Assembly (NCBI GenBank): GCA_027924645.1
Contig: BSBN01001752.1
Coordinates: 13,100,001-13,164,000, forward strand
Direction of reading: 5' to 3'
Source: Cunninghamia lanceolata
Taxonomy: Eukaryota > Streptophyta > Pinopsida > Cupressales > Cupressaceae
Length of the DNA: 64,000 bases
Shown here one piece after another: positions 36,054-47,032 of this stretch. The notes under the pieces were generated by a model. The model ran no database searches. It was not told where the DNA came from and saw only the letters and a list, made by a program, of their open reading frames with translations. Both the position numbers and the translations under genes were made by a program. Every line of letters begins with the position of its first letter. Position 1 is the stretch's first letter.

Positions 36054-36416
36054 TCACAACTTTTCAGAATGATTCCTTAATCCATAGAACTTACAAGGAT
36101 GTAGGTCCCAACACAATTCCTTTTCATGTCCATGTCTATTACAATGTGAACAATACATACCACTTCTTCCCAAATTTGATTTATTTGAATTTGTAACTAC
36201 ATATTTACCTCTGTCATATCCAAGGCCTTCACTTCTTGATCTTATTACTAGTTCAATAGGTTCAATAATTCCTTGTTGATGTTTTCCCAATCCATGTCCT
36301 TCATATCCCATTCTCTGCATGATTTTGAAAGCAATACCATCACCAACAACTGCAGGTTTGGTTACTTTGTCATCTACATTATCACTGTCTAAAGAAGCTT
36401 CTGCATCATCACACAA
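36054..36416 (-). pseudogene. G-patch plus CCHC zinc-knuckle ORF of element P
   Basis: The 120-residue frame has a G-patch (AFKIMQRMGYEGHGLGKHQQ, then GIIEPI and EGLGYD, about residues 29-70). It is followed by CSHCNRHGHEKELC (CX2CX4HX4C) and a second, degenerate knuckle (PCKFYGLRNHSEKL, lacking Cys). G-patches bind nucleic acid or activate DEAH helicases and, in betaretroviruses, assist reverse transcription; CCHC knuckles bind RNA. Together they suggest a Gag/NC-type packaging protein. The frame upstream stays open a little beyond the Met. Confidence 0.8.
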
Positions 36417-36485
36417 ATCATTAGTATCATAGGAAACATCACAAAATTCAGGCTTAGATCTCAGACTTTCATTCTCTTTTCTGCA

Positions 36486-36881
36486 TTATACTAGTGACTG
36501 CTTTGACTGATTAACCTGTTCTTTCAACCCTGATATCTCATTCTTTTGCAAGCTATTCTCCTTTTTCAATTCTTCCAAACCTTCTTTTGGATCTCTGTTC
36601 CTCTTTTCCACCTTCCCAAACAACTTAAATCCTTCTTCCAATTCTGTAAACTTCTTTTCAACATTTTCAAACAATTTCAGCTCTGCTTCCAGTTCTTCAT
36701 TTCTCCTTACAATTTTCAATTCTTCTTCAAGAGCATCATATTTGTATTCTCCTAGTTTCTTTATCCTTTCCATTAATTCTAAATTACACCTCTTGATTTC
36801 ACACAATTCTTCTTCCAGAATATCTTTGTTGCACATTAGGGTTTCATTTTCTTTCTTCAACCTCTTTCTAATTTTCCCCAT
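36486..36881 (-). CDS. Coiled-coil ORF of element P
   Basis: A 131-residue open frame, almost entirely Lys/Glu/Leu heptad-like (for example ELEAELKLFENVEKKFTELE), starts about 140 bases after the primer site. It is a long coiled coil that could drive Gag-like multimerisation. It is probably the N-terminal part of the protein that continues into the G-patch ORF, since the gap is under 70 bases. Confidence 0.65.
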   Translation of the reverse strand: MGKIRKRLKKENETLMCNKDILEEELCEIKRCNLELMERIKKLGEYKYDALEEELKIVRRNEELEAELKLFENVEKKFTELEEGFKLFGKVEKRNRDPKEGLEELKKENSLQKNEISGLKEQVNQSKQSLV

Positions 36882-37022
36882 TGAAATAAGTCAGATAAAC
36901 AACTTAATTTTGAAAATCTTACCTGAATCTTGTCTTGATCTTTCTTCAGTGGTTACACTTGTTACTTCTAGGGTTTCGCACTTCTTTCAACACCTTCTTC
37001 CTTCCCAACATATTAGTAACCA

Positions 37023-37034
37023 GCTCTGATACCA
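37023..37034 (-). promoter_or_regulatory. Primer binding site (tRNA-iMet type) of element P
   Basis: Plus strand GCTCTGATACCA is the reverse complement of TGGTATCAGAGC and lies two bases inside the 5' LTR. Confidence 0.9.
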
Positions 37035-37036
37035 CT

Positions 37037-38000
37037 TAATGCAATCAAGGTAGGAGGGTCCAATGAGGGACTGTCCAACCTTGCAGCCTTAAAAAACTAA
37101 CACCATGATCATAATAGATATGCAATGGAAGCCAACAACTAATCAACAGAAAGATAAAATATATTCATGAACACATAACACAAGATATATCCTAGGAAAA
37201 CCCTAACAGAGAAAAATCTAGCCTTCAAATTCTTCATATATTTATTAACTTCAAATCAAATTATACATGCCTCAAGGGCTTTACAGATGCTAGGTAACAA
37301 TCTAGGGATTACAAAAGATTCATACAACAATATTCTTTCATGATTTCTTTCTTCTACATCTCAATTCTCTGCTCTGCAATTCCTTCTGCTTCCTGCTCTG
37401 CCTTCTGCTCCGTTTCTGTTACTCATTCGGATAAAAAAAACTTAGGATCTTGCTTCATATCTTCGTGCTATTGATCACTTCATCGAAACAATCCTTTATC
37501 TCTTATTTACATCCTCCACAAGCCTTCAAATAATTATCAAGTCACTCTAACTGCAATGGCTAATATGAAATGTGTGTACATGGATAGGTCGGACCTAAAC
37601 ATAAGGCATTGCTCTGCTAATGCATAGAACTTCATGCGGATCTCCATGAAGGTTGGCCAAGTCCTATACTTCATTGAATAATGTTCCTTTAGGCTCTGCA
37701 AGTCACATATTTTCTCCGCAAGCCAATTAGACTTCACTGAACATAGTCAGCTCTGCTATGTGAAAACAGGTAAAAGTAGGTAATCTTCTGATAGTGATAT
37801 CTCTCCGGAATCGAACCTAGATGATCTGAATTTCAGATATGTTGTAGATGACAATCCCTAGGTCCTAAGTCCAGTTCTGTAGCCTCTGATATGCAAACAT
37901 GATAAAATGCGGTATTCTCCAAGGTCGCCTTCTCAATAGTCTGCAAATTCACTGCTAACTATCTCAATTGTTCTGAATGCTTCTAGATGGTCCTGCATCA
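37037..38000 (-). repeat. 5' LTR of element P (964 bp)
   Basis: Pairs with 33956-34923. On the plus strand it runs TAATGCAATCAAGG to CCTGCATCA. Confidence 0.88.
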
Positions 38001-38005
38001 AAACT

Positions 38006-38946
38006 ACATGTATTTTTGTAAAATGAAATTACATGAAGTTGAGATATAGAGTCCCAAGTCAATTAGAACCCTATTTTTGAATAAGTCAAATTAGTTGTAA
38101 ATTTCCTATTTTTGCTTGTAGCCTCTCCCTATAAATAAAGAGGGGCTCTTATGTAAATATTATCTTTTATCTATTGAAGCGAAGTGCTACCATTTTGAAG
38201 ATCAAATTGAAACTTTGAGTTCATATTGTAAATCATTTTTCAATCAATACAAAGAAAGCAAGTTGGAATCCAATCTTTGTCTTGGATCAAGTTTGTGATG
38301 TTTTAGAATTGTTCTTATGTCTATTCTATTACATTATCTTATGTACGTGGTTGAATTGTAGCGTGGAATCAAGTGTTTTAGAAGGTGCTCCAAATTTGAT
38401 TTTGTAGACTTTGAGTTGCGATATCATCTTTGGGATTGTGTTTATGTTCGTAACTTGAATACTTTGGGCTACGAGTTATTGTCTATGGCTATTTGATCTT
38501 ACCTTGGCATACGGTGAAGAGTTTGGGCTGCACCCTATTCCAAACTCTTTCATTTCCAATTGGCATAAGAAGCAACAAAAGCCTTTATGCTTTTGTGGGT
38601 TTCTTGCTGTTAACAATTGCTGGTATCATTTTAGTTATTCCTTTTGTGTAACTTAATTAGATATTGGCCATTCTTGTTCTAGTTAGTAATTTGTAGTTTA
38701 TTATATGTTATAAGCTTCACGTGATTATTGTTGTGAGTTGTAAACATCTATTTTGAAATAAGAGAATAAGATGATATGGAAACACCCCATGGATAGTTTT
38801 TAGTGTAAATAAATCTAGTTAATTATTGGTTGAACTTATTGAGCAATAAGAAAGGAGCCTCTCCTTTTTGAGAGGAGAGATTTATCTCATCATATTGTGG
38901 TTGATATAACCATTTTGCTATTAGTTAGTTGATAACAAAATATTCA
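38006..38946 (+). repeat. LTR between elements X and Y (5' LTR of Y)
   Basis: A promoter-like TATAAATA (38130-38137) is followed by AAGAGGGGCTCTTATG, and the sequence ends near TATTCA, ten bases before a primer-site-like motif. There is no ORF. On the left it joins the tail of X (through the P insertion), on the right the Y leader, so it may serve both. The left limit is uncertain and no second copy lies in the window. Confidence 0.55.
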
Positions 38947-38955
38947 CCCTAGTTT

Positions 38956-38973
38956 TTGGTGACTCTACTGGGG
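38956..38973 (+). promoter_or_regulatory. Primer binding site-like motif of element Y
   Basis: TTGGTGACTCTACTGGGG lies just after the LTR end and resembles the TGGCGACTC...CTGGGG primer sites used by many plant Tat/Ogre-type gypsy elements, not the initiator-Met type. The tRNA identity needs a tRNA search. Confidence 0.6.
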
Positions 38974-39149
38974 TCTACTGAACACGCAACCAAGAGCCTC
39001 ATGCATTTGGTTGAAGTACATTAGTACCTCATTGTATGTAATTATTGTGTTGTAGTTGCTGATCTATTTTCTGTCAAGTTTGCAATCTGGTCGAACAAAG
39101 TTATACGCATGGTAGAAGGGCCCAAGGACTCATAGATCCTACTTTTGAG

Positions 39150-41160
39150 TTGCAAAAACATAACTTTGACTTTTTCCTTACACGACCAAGGACACCTTTT
39201 CAGCGTACAAGGAGTTTTCCTCCCACCAACGTAAGGTCTCCTATACCACACAAAGCTTCAAGCGCTCGTAGGGTCCTACCTATCACAACACTTCAAAGGT
39301 TTGCTATTCCAACTTTCAACCTCGACAAAATGGCTGCTCAGGGTCCATGGAGAAATGCTTTTGGGCCATTGAATTTGGCATCGCCATCACATTATCTTCC
39401 TCGAGGTTTACGTAAGAACTTTACCAAGTTCTATGGAGATGGTAAACATCATCTGGATGAGCACATTGCCACATTTTACATTGCATGTGGTGTTCTTGGA
39501 TTAGTGCATGAAGATGTGTTAGTGAGGTTGTTTGTAGAAATGCTCCAAGGAGTGGCTGCTGATTGGTTTTATCACCTCTCAGCAGAAAGTATCACTAGTT
39601 GAGCTACACTTTGAGATAAATTCAAAGAAAGGTTCAAACCAGAAGAGGATGCTCATGCTTTGTTGGCTCAGCTTACTCAAATGAAAAAGGAACCACACAA
39701 GCCCATGCGTGAGTTTGTGGCAAAGTTTAATAAGATGAGAAATAGAATTCCAACTATTGTTGAACCCACAACTGAAAACTTGAAGTGTTTTTTATTAATA
39801 CTCAATTGCCAGAGGTGAGTTTTCTTCTACGAAGGGTAGCCCTAGTTGATCTTGCAGCTGCTCGAAGTCTAGCTACTGAAATAGAGGATGATTTAATCCT
39901 TGCTGGAAAATTGAGAAAAGATTCAACTAGGTCTAGAGGTGATGAAGGGGGTAAATCAAAAAATAAAGAACAACAAAAATTGCACACAAAATAGAATGTT
40001 CTTTTATTGATTTAGACAACTCATTACATTACAAAAGCTCAAATATAATCATAGGATGAATCCTCCATAGGCTGCAACACATTACAACTTCCAATCTCAA
40101 GACTCTGGAATCTTCTGCCTTCTGTAACCCCAAATCTGCTAGGGTTTCTATTTTTGCCACCTATTCTTGACTCTACACTTTCCCCCTTTATCTCTACTAC
40201 TACCAAGGGTTCCCAAAAATGGTTATTAATAGCCTTTTTGGCGGCCTCTAGCCAAATTTTGAAATTTTTATCTCCCTCCAAAAATAGGTCAACTTCTAAG
40301 AGCCATTTTCGGGCCTGTACGGGGCCATTTAGTGCCTCAAACTTGAATTTGAATAATTTTCAAACATTTTTTGGGAAATGGAAACTTTAATATCTTTCAA
40401 CTCACAAATGATCTTTGCGTGATTCCTTCACCAAAGGTCTTATTTTTCATTTACGAAGCTTCCTATAAATTTTCACTTCAATCTATGCCTAGATGCAAAC
40501 TTTCCAAAAATAACAGTTTTCTATTTTAAGTACTTTGGAAAAACTAAAAGTTTTACATCATTATTCAAGCGATTATGGAACTAGAAATACTAATTTTGAA
40601 AAGAAATGAAAACAACATCAACAATTTTGAATCATCATCTTTTTTTGGGTGATGCAAGATTACCCTTACACCACTAGATGCTCCTGCATCAAGAGGACAC
40701 CCCTCTTCAACCTCACCTTCTACTAGCACCACAGATCCCATGGTACAGAAGCTAGCCAATGAGAGTTGCTATCTCTCAAGAAGCAAATGTCTCAAACTTT
40801 ATCTATTCCCTCCTACAAAGACATTTTGAGAACTTACCCAAATGCTTCTAATTATCCAAACAATGCTGCAAGGAATCAAATCTAGAATAAACTTCCACCA
40901 CCACAAGGAAGGCTTGCATTGGAGGCACCACTTGTAAATGCAACAATGGGTTTTTATGAATCTGAACACGATGATCTTCCACAACCAAAGTATACTCAGG
41001 AAGATGGTGCTAATCTTTTCAATGAGGAGGAAGAAGAGATAGATGGCGACTCTAATATTGGGTTTCTGGATTACAAAGAAGAGGTTGAACAAGAAGAAAA
41101 CTCATATAGTGAGTCTTATGCTCAGTTCACCTGCTCACAAAATCAACTGAATCATTAGAG
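39150..41160 (+). pseudogene. gag: gag of element Y
   Basis: From about 39330 the frame shows a gypsy Gag core (FTKFYGDGKHHLDEHIATF, VRLFVEMLQG, ADWFYHL, then MREFVAKFNKMRNR), with stops at 39600 and 39612. A shift at a T run near 39790 follows. It is split by an LTR-like insertion (39992-40691), after which the Ser/Thr-rich linker (STSPSTSTTDPMVQ) and an acidic tail continue to 41158. No zinc knuckle is visible. Confidence 0.7.
39992..40691 (-). repeat. Solo LTR-like insertion in Y gag, C2/P superfamily
   Basis: The right end GATGCTCCTGCATCA is shared with the C2 LTR end (55274-55288) and resembles the P LTR ends; GATGCAAGATT precedes both by about 30 bases. Gag coding sequence stands on both sides. 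The left edge (TAGAATG near 39992) and a target duplication are not clear. The minus-strand ORF inside is not supported. Confidence 0.55.
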
Positions 41161-41262
41161 AGAAGTTGATAGAGCTAAGTCAAAGGATGAACCAAGTATG
41201 GTGATCACAATTGCTAGAAGGGGGACTCCTTTACTAGTTCAACCAAAAGACTTGGCAGGAAA

Positions 41263-42108
41263 CAAGCAAGTACACCGAATCCTCCTGTTTCTTCTTCTGC
41301 ATCTAGACCCAGTGCACCAAATCCAAAACCCCAAGCTGAAAATCCTTCATCTTTTTTAGCAAATCCTTACCAAGCATTTGATATTATAGACCATGCTAAG
41401 AAGACTAAAATCCAAATGTCTGAGGTTGAGTATCTCCAAGCTAACCTTGAACAATTTGAGATATTGGCCAAATTTGTGAAAAGAAAAGTAACACATTCTG
41501 GCCAAGACTTTTCCAAAAATGTATTTGTTGCTCTTAAACCAAGGCCTACACAAAGAAACCTTATTGCAACTCCTTCGTCTGCTTCCAGGAAAATAGAGCC
41601 TTCCTATATTTCCCTACCTGTCAATGGTTTAAAGATTAGTAACTGTGTCATTGATTCGGGTGCTTCTGATAATGTGATGCCCACCAAAGTAGCTAATGCT
41701 TTGGGATTGACTTTGACAAAGACTTTTAGCCATTGTTTCTCTATGGAAACCAAGCAAATGCCCCTCATAGGGCAAATCAAATATGCTCAGTTTATGTTTG
41801 CTGCTTTTCCTACTTTTCCTGAGAAGAGAATCAAGATGACAATTCTGGTAGCTAATGTCCCTGCTTCATATGGCACATTGTTGGGGAAGAATTTTTGCAA
41901 GGATGTTAGTGGTGAGATCAACATGGATTGGTCAGAAGCTAGGATACCTGTTAAAGGTGTCATGCAGAAACTTCATCCTAAAAGGGAGTCCAAGTACATA
42001 GTGACAAAGTCTGATGATCCAAAGGTTCAGATTCTTTTTGAGTCTTCAGGTATGGGTACTTATTTCTTAACAAATGATGAAATTCCCGAGTCATCTGATG
42101 ATTATTAA
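41263..42108 (+). pseudogene. Aspartic protease region of element Y
   Basis: The frame has a Pro/Ser-rich lead (about 41280-41380), then helices, then the retropepsin motif NCVIDSGASDNVMPTK (DSG, near 41653) and SYGTLLGKNFC as second block. After the stop at 42106 the same frame leads directly into the RNase H-like ORF. Confidence 0.75.
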
Positions 42109-42159
42109 AATGAGGATTAGGTAACGGATGATTCTTCCTCTTCAAGTGAAGAGATTCTA

Positions 42160-42891
42160 GATTTTGAGGCTGCAAAGGTAGGAAGTGCAAATGATGTTTG
42201 GACTTTGGAATTCGATGGTAGCTATTCTTCCACCAGATTTGGAGTAGGGATAGTTCTCATATCCCCTAAAGGAAAGATTTTCCCCTTTTATTTCAAGTTG
42301 CAATTTGACAACACTAACAATACTGCTAAGTATGAAGCTTTGCTGTTAGGAATGGATGTTGCACATAAGAAAGGAATAAAGAATCTTCATGCGCAAGGTG
42401 ATGTCAAATTAATTGTTTGTCAGGTGAGAAATTTATACCAGACAAAGAATGAAAGGTTGAGTCATTATTGCAATTGTGTTTGGGAGTGCATAGAAGATTT
42501 TGATGCTTTTGACATATCTGTGGTTCGAAGGGAATATAATGACAAGGCTAATTCTTTGGCTATCTCAGCCACCCTCATGGTTCCTCACAAAGATTTCCTA
42601 GGAACTAAGTATACCATTGAGTTGGTTTTTCGACCTAGCATTCCATACCATTCCACTCATTGGCAAATCTTCAATGATAATCAAATCATCACCTTTATGG
42701 AGAAGGTAGATAATTTTAGTGAGCTGTACTTCAAAGGAAGTGATTCCCCTTCTCAAGAATCTATCTCAAATATGGATCAGGAAATTGGTGAAGAAGTATT
42801 ACAGCTGAAAGGGAATAAGATCCCCAAAGGGTTGGTTTCTCTAGAAAAACTTTTTGTTAAGCATGATGGCTATATCAAGCAACAACAATAG
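42160..42891 (+). pseudogene. Archaeal-type RNase H of element Y, located between protease and RT
   Basis: The ORF opens with WTLEFDGSYS (first Asp) and continues FGVGIVLISPKGK, NNTAKYEALLLGM (Glu), AQGDVKLIVCQV (second Asp) and YNDKANSLA, where the usual Asp of the last motif (AD.LA) reads Asn. This is the second RNase H known from Tat-lineage elements. It would remove the RNA template strand. The domain ends near 42590; the rest to 42891 is an acidic linker towards RT in the same frame. Confidence 0.78.
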
Positions 42892-42959
42892 TTTGGATCA
42901 GATTCATCAATAGAGGTTGAACAAGTTAATCTGAGTACAGAAATTGATCCCAAAATGGT

Positions 42960-43960
42960 GAATATTGAGAAATGTTGCACGTTGGAGGAAAATAACAAGT
43001 TTGTGACACTTTTGCGATAGTACATTGATGTGTTGGCTTATTCATATGATGACTTGAAGTCTTTCTGTCCAAAAGAAGTTCAACATGAGATTCCTCTCAA
43101 GTCAGGATCCCTGCCTCACAAGCAAAAACAAAGGCAGTACAACCCAAAAACCTCAAGTACCATTCTTGTTGAGATTCAAAAAATGTTGAATGCTAGGATT
43201 GTTTTTCCTATCCATCATTCAACATGGATAGCCAATATTGTTCTAGCAAGAAAGAAGAATGGGGAAATCTGCATTTGTGTGGATCTTTGTAACCTGAATC
43301 AATCGTAACTAAAAGATAATTACCCTTTGCCAGTAATGGATCAAGTTCTACAAATAGTGACAGGTTTAGAAATGTTGTCCATGTTAGATGGTCTCTTGGG
43401 ATACAATCAAGTGGAAGTGAAGAAAATTAGCACAAGACTGCTTTCACCACCCCATGGGGCACTTTTGCATATTGTAGAGTGCCTTTTGGACTAATCAACG
43501 TTGGTGCCACTTTTCAAAGGGCAATGGATCTTGCTTTTCCTGATGAGATGTTATAGTTTATCTTGATGATTTGACTATCTTTTCTAAGAACCATCAAGAT
43601 CATTTTCATCATTTGAGGCAAGTGTTAGAAAGATGCCACTAGCATGGTATTTCACTCAATCCCAAGAAATCCATCTTTGGAGTTACAGAAGGTAAACTTC
43701 TCAAGCACATTGTATCTAAGGAAGGTACTAAAATTGACCCTGAGAAGGTCAAATCCATCTAGAGTCTTACCCTGCCATCAAATAAGACAACAATACATTC
43801 TTTCTTTGGGAAGGTAAATTTCCTACGAAGGTTTGTCCCAAATTTTGTTGTAAAGACTCGTCATATTGTAGATATGATGAAAGGAAAGTCTACTTTCCAT
43901 TGGAGTGCGAATGGGAAAGATTCTTTTAATGATATATAAAAGGCCATTGTGCATGCTCTG
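42960..43960 (+). pseudogene. Reverse transcriptase of element Y
   Basis: The first open part (43030-43308) has the EVQHEIPL, WIANIVLARKKNGEICICVDL blocks. After a stop and an indel the catalytic VYLDDLTIFSK lies near 43556-43588, in another frame, followed by the thumb (GISLNPKKS, GTKIDPEKVK). The DD pair is intact but the ORF is not. Confidence 0.78.
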
Positions 43961-44330
43961 GTCTTGGTCTGTCCAAACTACACCAAAGAATTTATCATGT
44001 ATAGCTATGCTTCAGAGCATACTCTTTCTACTATCTTAGTGCAATAGAACAAGGAAGGGATTTATTCTCCAATAGCCTTCATGAGTTGTCCTTTGAGGAC
44101 TCATGAACTCAAGTACTAACCAATGGAAAAACATGCTTATGCTGTGGTAAAAGTAGTTAATCATTTTAGGTACTATATTATTAACTCTCATACTATTGCA
44201 CTAGTACTTGATTCAATGGTCAAGTCCATCTTGACCTAGCGGGAATTTGAGAGTAAAAGAGGTAATTGGATTGCTAAGATCCAAGAGTAAAACATGGAGA
44301 TTAGGCCCACCAAGTTAGTTCGTGGGAAAG
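43961..44330 (+). pseudogene. Degenerate gypsy RNase H (connection) of element Y
   Basis: The blocks FIMYSYASEHTLSTILVQ, PMEKHAYAVV, FRYYIINSHTIALV and NWIAKIQE are recognisable, but the position of the first catalytic Asp reads Ala (YASE). The C-terminal KLVRGKGLCQLIAE follows the Tat pattern. Several stops. Confidence 0.7.
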
Positions 44331-44700
44331 GTTTATGCCAGTTGATTGCTGAAAACATACCAGAAGAGATATCTGACGATGAGGAAGCAAATATGGAGTT
44401 ACTTCCCACAGTCTTGTTCGTGAGCACAACAGACGAGTGGCATTTGAACATTGCATACTTCCTCACATATGGAGAGTGTCTTGAGCATTTATCATATAAG
44501 GAGAAAAGGAAAATCAAGCTCAAGGCTGCAAACTTTGTTCTATGGGACAATGGTTTGTACAAGAGTAGCATTGATGGAATTTTTCTACAACGTGTTGACA
44601 AAGCACAACAAGGCAAACTTTTGGAATCCTTTCATAGTTTAGCATGCGGAGGACATTTTCAGCTCCAGTTACTGCTCACAAAATTTTGAGAGCAAGGTAC
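44331..44700 (+). pseudogene. Integrase of element Y, N-terminal part
   Basis: An open frame (44294-44689) covers the spacer and the start of the H2C2 zinc domain (SLACGGHFQL). It is cut at the GGTAC duplication (44696-44700) by Z copy 2; the frame continues in register at 52233 once one duplication is removed. Confidence 0.8.
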
Positions 44701-45787
44701 TATTGGCAAGAGACACTATATGGATTCATGAGTGTTGTCATTGATGGCAACAAAGTTCATCCCACCCATCTACAGAACATGGTGTGCCTATATCGGAAGT
44801 CAGATTGAAGGAGTGTTGTGATCTGGTAAGTAAGAATAGAGCATGCAATAGGGTCCGACAATTAGGTCCAGATCTCTCAAAGGAAGTATCCCAATAAAGT
44901 GTGGATTTGGGGAAGTCAATAGGAGTACATTGACTGGTAGATTCTAGGGATTGAACCTTCGGTGATGGAAGAGTGAAGAGACATAACCACTTGAGTGTTA
45001 GGTTTCTATTTGGCAGAATAGACAGAGGAAGAACTAACCGGTAGAGCACTAGACCTAAATCCAGATCAGATATTAATGGTGATCAAGCTTCCTGAGGTAT
45101 CATTCATAACTGGCCGACATGATTGATGACTTTTATAAGCATCTCTTTGATCTGAATTACTTGGTATGCAAAGATTCAGCTGACTAATCAAAGTTTGGGA
45201 AAATATTGACTATTCTGGATGCTGACTAGAAAGAGGATGAAATCCTTTGTGCGGATATATATACCAGATATATTTGGATGTGAAGGTGTGTGTGGTGTAT
45301 CAAGAAGTGTGAGAAAAGTAGAAGAGTAGTGTGAAGGTAGTAAGACAGGTCCAGAATGTAACAAGACAACAGCACCTAAGAGAGTGAGAATGAAGTGTAG
45401 CAGATCAATCTATTGAGCTTAACCAGAACTGAACCTTAGCATTTGAGAATGCTTCTCATCAGTTCAAGTATCTAGATTCCTTGTATAAACTATTATAGGT
45501 AGTGAGCCTCTTGTGAGCAATGTGCTAAGGCAGTAAGCCCTAATTGGCATGCGCCATTTGTTCTTTCTATTCTTCTAACAGAGAATACAATCTTGGGTTA
45601 ATCACCCCGTGGTTTTTCCCCTAACAGGGTTTTTCACGTCAAAATCATTGTGTCATGTGTATTGATGTTATTTCCATTTCATGGTTATGTTTGCTTATTT
45701 AATTTAATACTACACTAATTGATAAGGAAATTTAGAAAGCTAAAATAATTAAGATAACTGATTCACCCCCCCTCTCAGTTATCAACA
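44701..45787 (+). repeat. 5' LTR of Z copy 2 (1087 bp)
   Basis: Runs TATTGGCAAG to ATCAACA; a TATA box TATATATA lies at 45256-45263, and a C run precedes the end. Partner at 51141. Confidence 0.92.
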
Positions 45788-45789
45788 AT

Positions 45790-45802
45790 TGGTATCAGAG
45801 CC
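45790..45802 (+). promoter_or_regulatory. Primer binding site (tRNA-iMet type) of Z copy 2
   Basis: TGGTATCAGAGCC two bases after the 5' LTR, complementary to the initiator tRNA-Met 3' end. Confidence 0.92.
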
Positions 45803-45852
45803 AAGTTCCTCCAAAAAGAGCCTGACAGCTAGAGGAAGATCTGGGAACTCAA

Positions 45853-47032
45853 ATGGATGTGTATGGTATGAGGGATCAACTTCAGTCTGCCCTAGATGAT
45901 CTTGAGCAATCAAACTCTAAAGTCAATGAATTGAAGGAAAGACTCAAACAGGCTGATGATTTCATAAATGAACTAAAAGGGAAACTGAGTATCTCTATGA
46001 AAAAGAGAAAAGATCTACTTCAACAATTAGCAAGTCAAAGTGAAGACAATGGTACAAATGAAGATCTAAAGGAGAAAACCAAGTTATGTGAAAAGTTATC
46101 AAAAGAGGTCATTATAATAAGACATGAAATGGAATCAGGAGTTATGAAATTCACCCAAGAAATTGAAGAGAAAAGAAAAACTGAAGATGATCTAAGACAA
46201 TCTCTCAAGGAGAAGTCAAAAGACTGCCACAAAATGGATAGAATAATCAGACATCTAAAATTTGATCTTGAAGATGCTAGAGAAAATGAAGAAAAACTTG
46301 AGGATCAAATTGACATTCTTAAAAAGGATCTTCAAACAACAAATGAATACAAAGAGAAATTCAAGATAAGTTCTGCTCAACTTGAAGTTCTTCTTGAACG
46401 CCAAAAGAGGTTAGATGACAAGCATGGTTTGGGATATGAGAAAGGTGAAAGGTCCGGATCCGGTCAGAAGAATTTTGGATCAGGAAATCAAAGGAACAGG
46501 CCTAGAAGACCTCCGATAAGGCAACCTAATGCTCAAAGACATCCATCCTTCAATGGATACTGCCACAACTACAATAATTTTGTCATAAAGCTAACCAGTG
46601 CAGAAAGAGAATAAATAGACTAATACATCCTTCTTCGGATAGTGTTTCAACTGCAAAAGGTATGGCCACAAATCTCATGAATGCAAAAATATGCAAATGA
46701 ACAATTCATTCAATGGTAGATGCTTTGAATGCAATAGAATGGGACATATGGCTAATCAATGTAGATCAAGAGGATATCATTCAAATATGCAAAGAAATGT
46801 TGTTTGCCACAATTGCAATAGATCAGGTCATATTGCCAAATTCTGTAGAATCAAGAATCAAGACAAAAGGGGTCTGGTGCATCCTAATCAGAATCAAGAC
46901 AAAGGAAAACAAAAAGTGAATGCAGATGAAGTTAAAAATGAGATGAACAAGATTTGGGTGAAGAGAAGTACAGAAATTGTAGGGGATGGATCCGCACCAG
47001 AATCTGGTGCTGATATTCCTTCCAGAAATTAA
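45853..47032 (+). pseudogene. Gag-like ORF1 of family Z: coiled coil plus three zinc knuckles
   Basis: ATG 45853, 51 bases after the primer site, opens a 253-residue frame. It is a long coiled coil (residues 5-200) followed by an Arg/Gly/Asn-rich stretch. After a frameshift and a stop (46640) a second frame carries three CX2CX4HX4C knuckles: CFNCKRYGHKSHEC (46643), CFECNRMGHMANQC and CHNCNRSGHIAKFC. No Gag capsid core is evident. The layout suggests an RNA-binding, self-associating packaging protein. Confidence 0.8.

Larger units (their letters stand above)
33951..38005 (-). mobile_element. Non-autonomous LTR element P (coiled coil, G-patch, zinc knuckle), AAACT duplication
   Basis: LTRs at 33956-34923 and 37037-38000 flank 2.1 kb read on the minus strand. 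AAACT lies on both sides (33951-33955 and 38001-38005). On the minus strand the LTR starts TGATGCA and ends TGCATTA. The primer site TGGTATCAGAGC (37023-37034) follows the 5' LTR after two bases. The interior encodes a coiled-coil ORF, a G-patch plus CCHC ORF, an Arg-rich segment and an acidic tail, with no protease, RT or integrase. Confidence 0.88.

Noticed and set aside
36054..36416. G-patch ORF as a host splicing or RNA-processing gene
   Set aside because: It sits between paired LTRs with primer site and target duplication, is followed by retroviral-type zinc knuckles, and shows no introns.
40039..40281. 80-residue minus-strand ORF in the LTR-like insertion within Y gag
   Set aside because: No recognisable motif, lies wholly within an LTR-like sequence, and has no counterpart in the related LTRs of P and C2.
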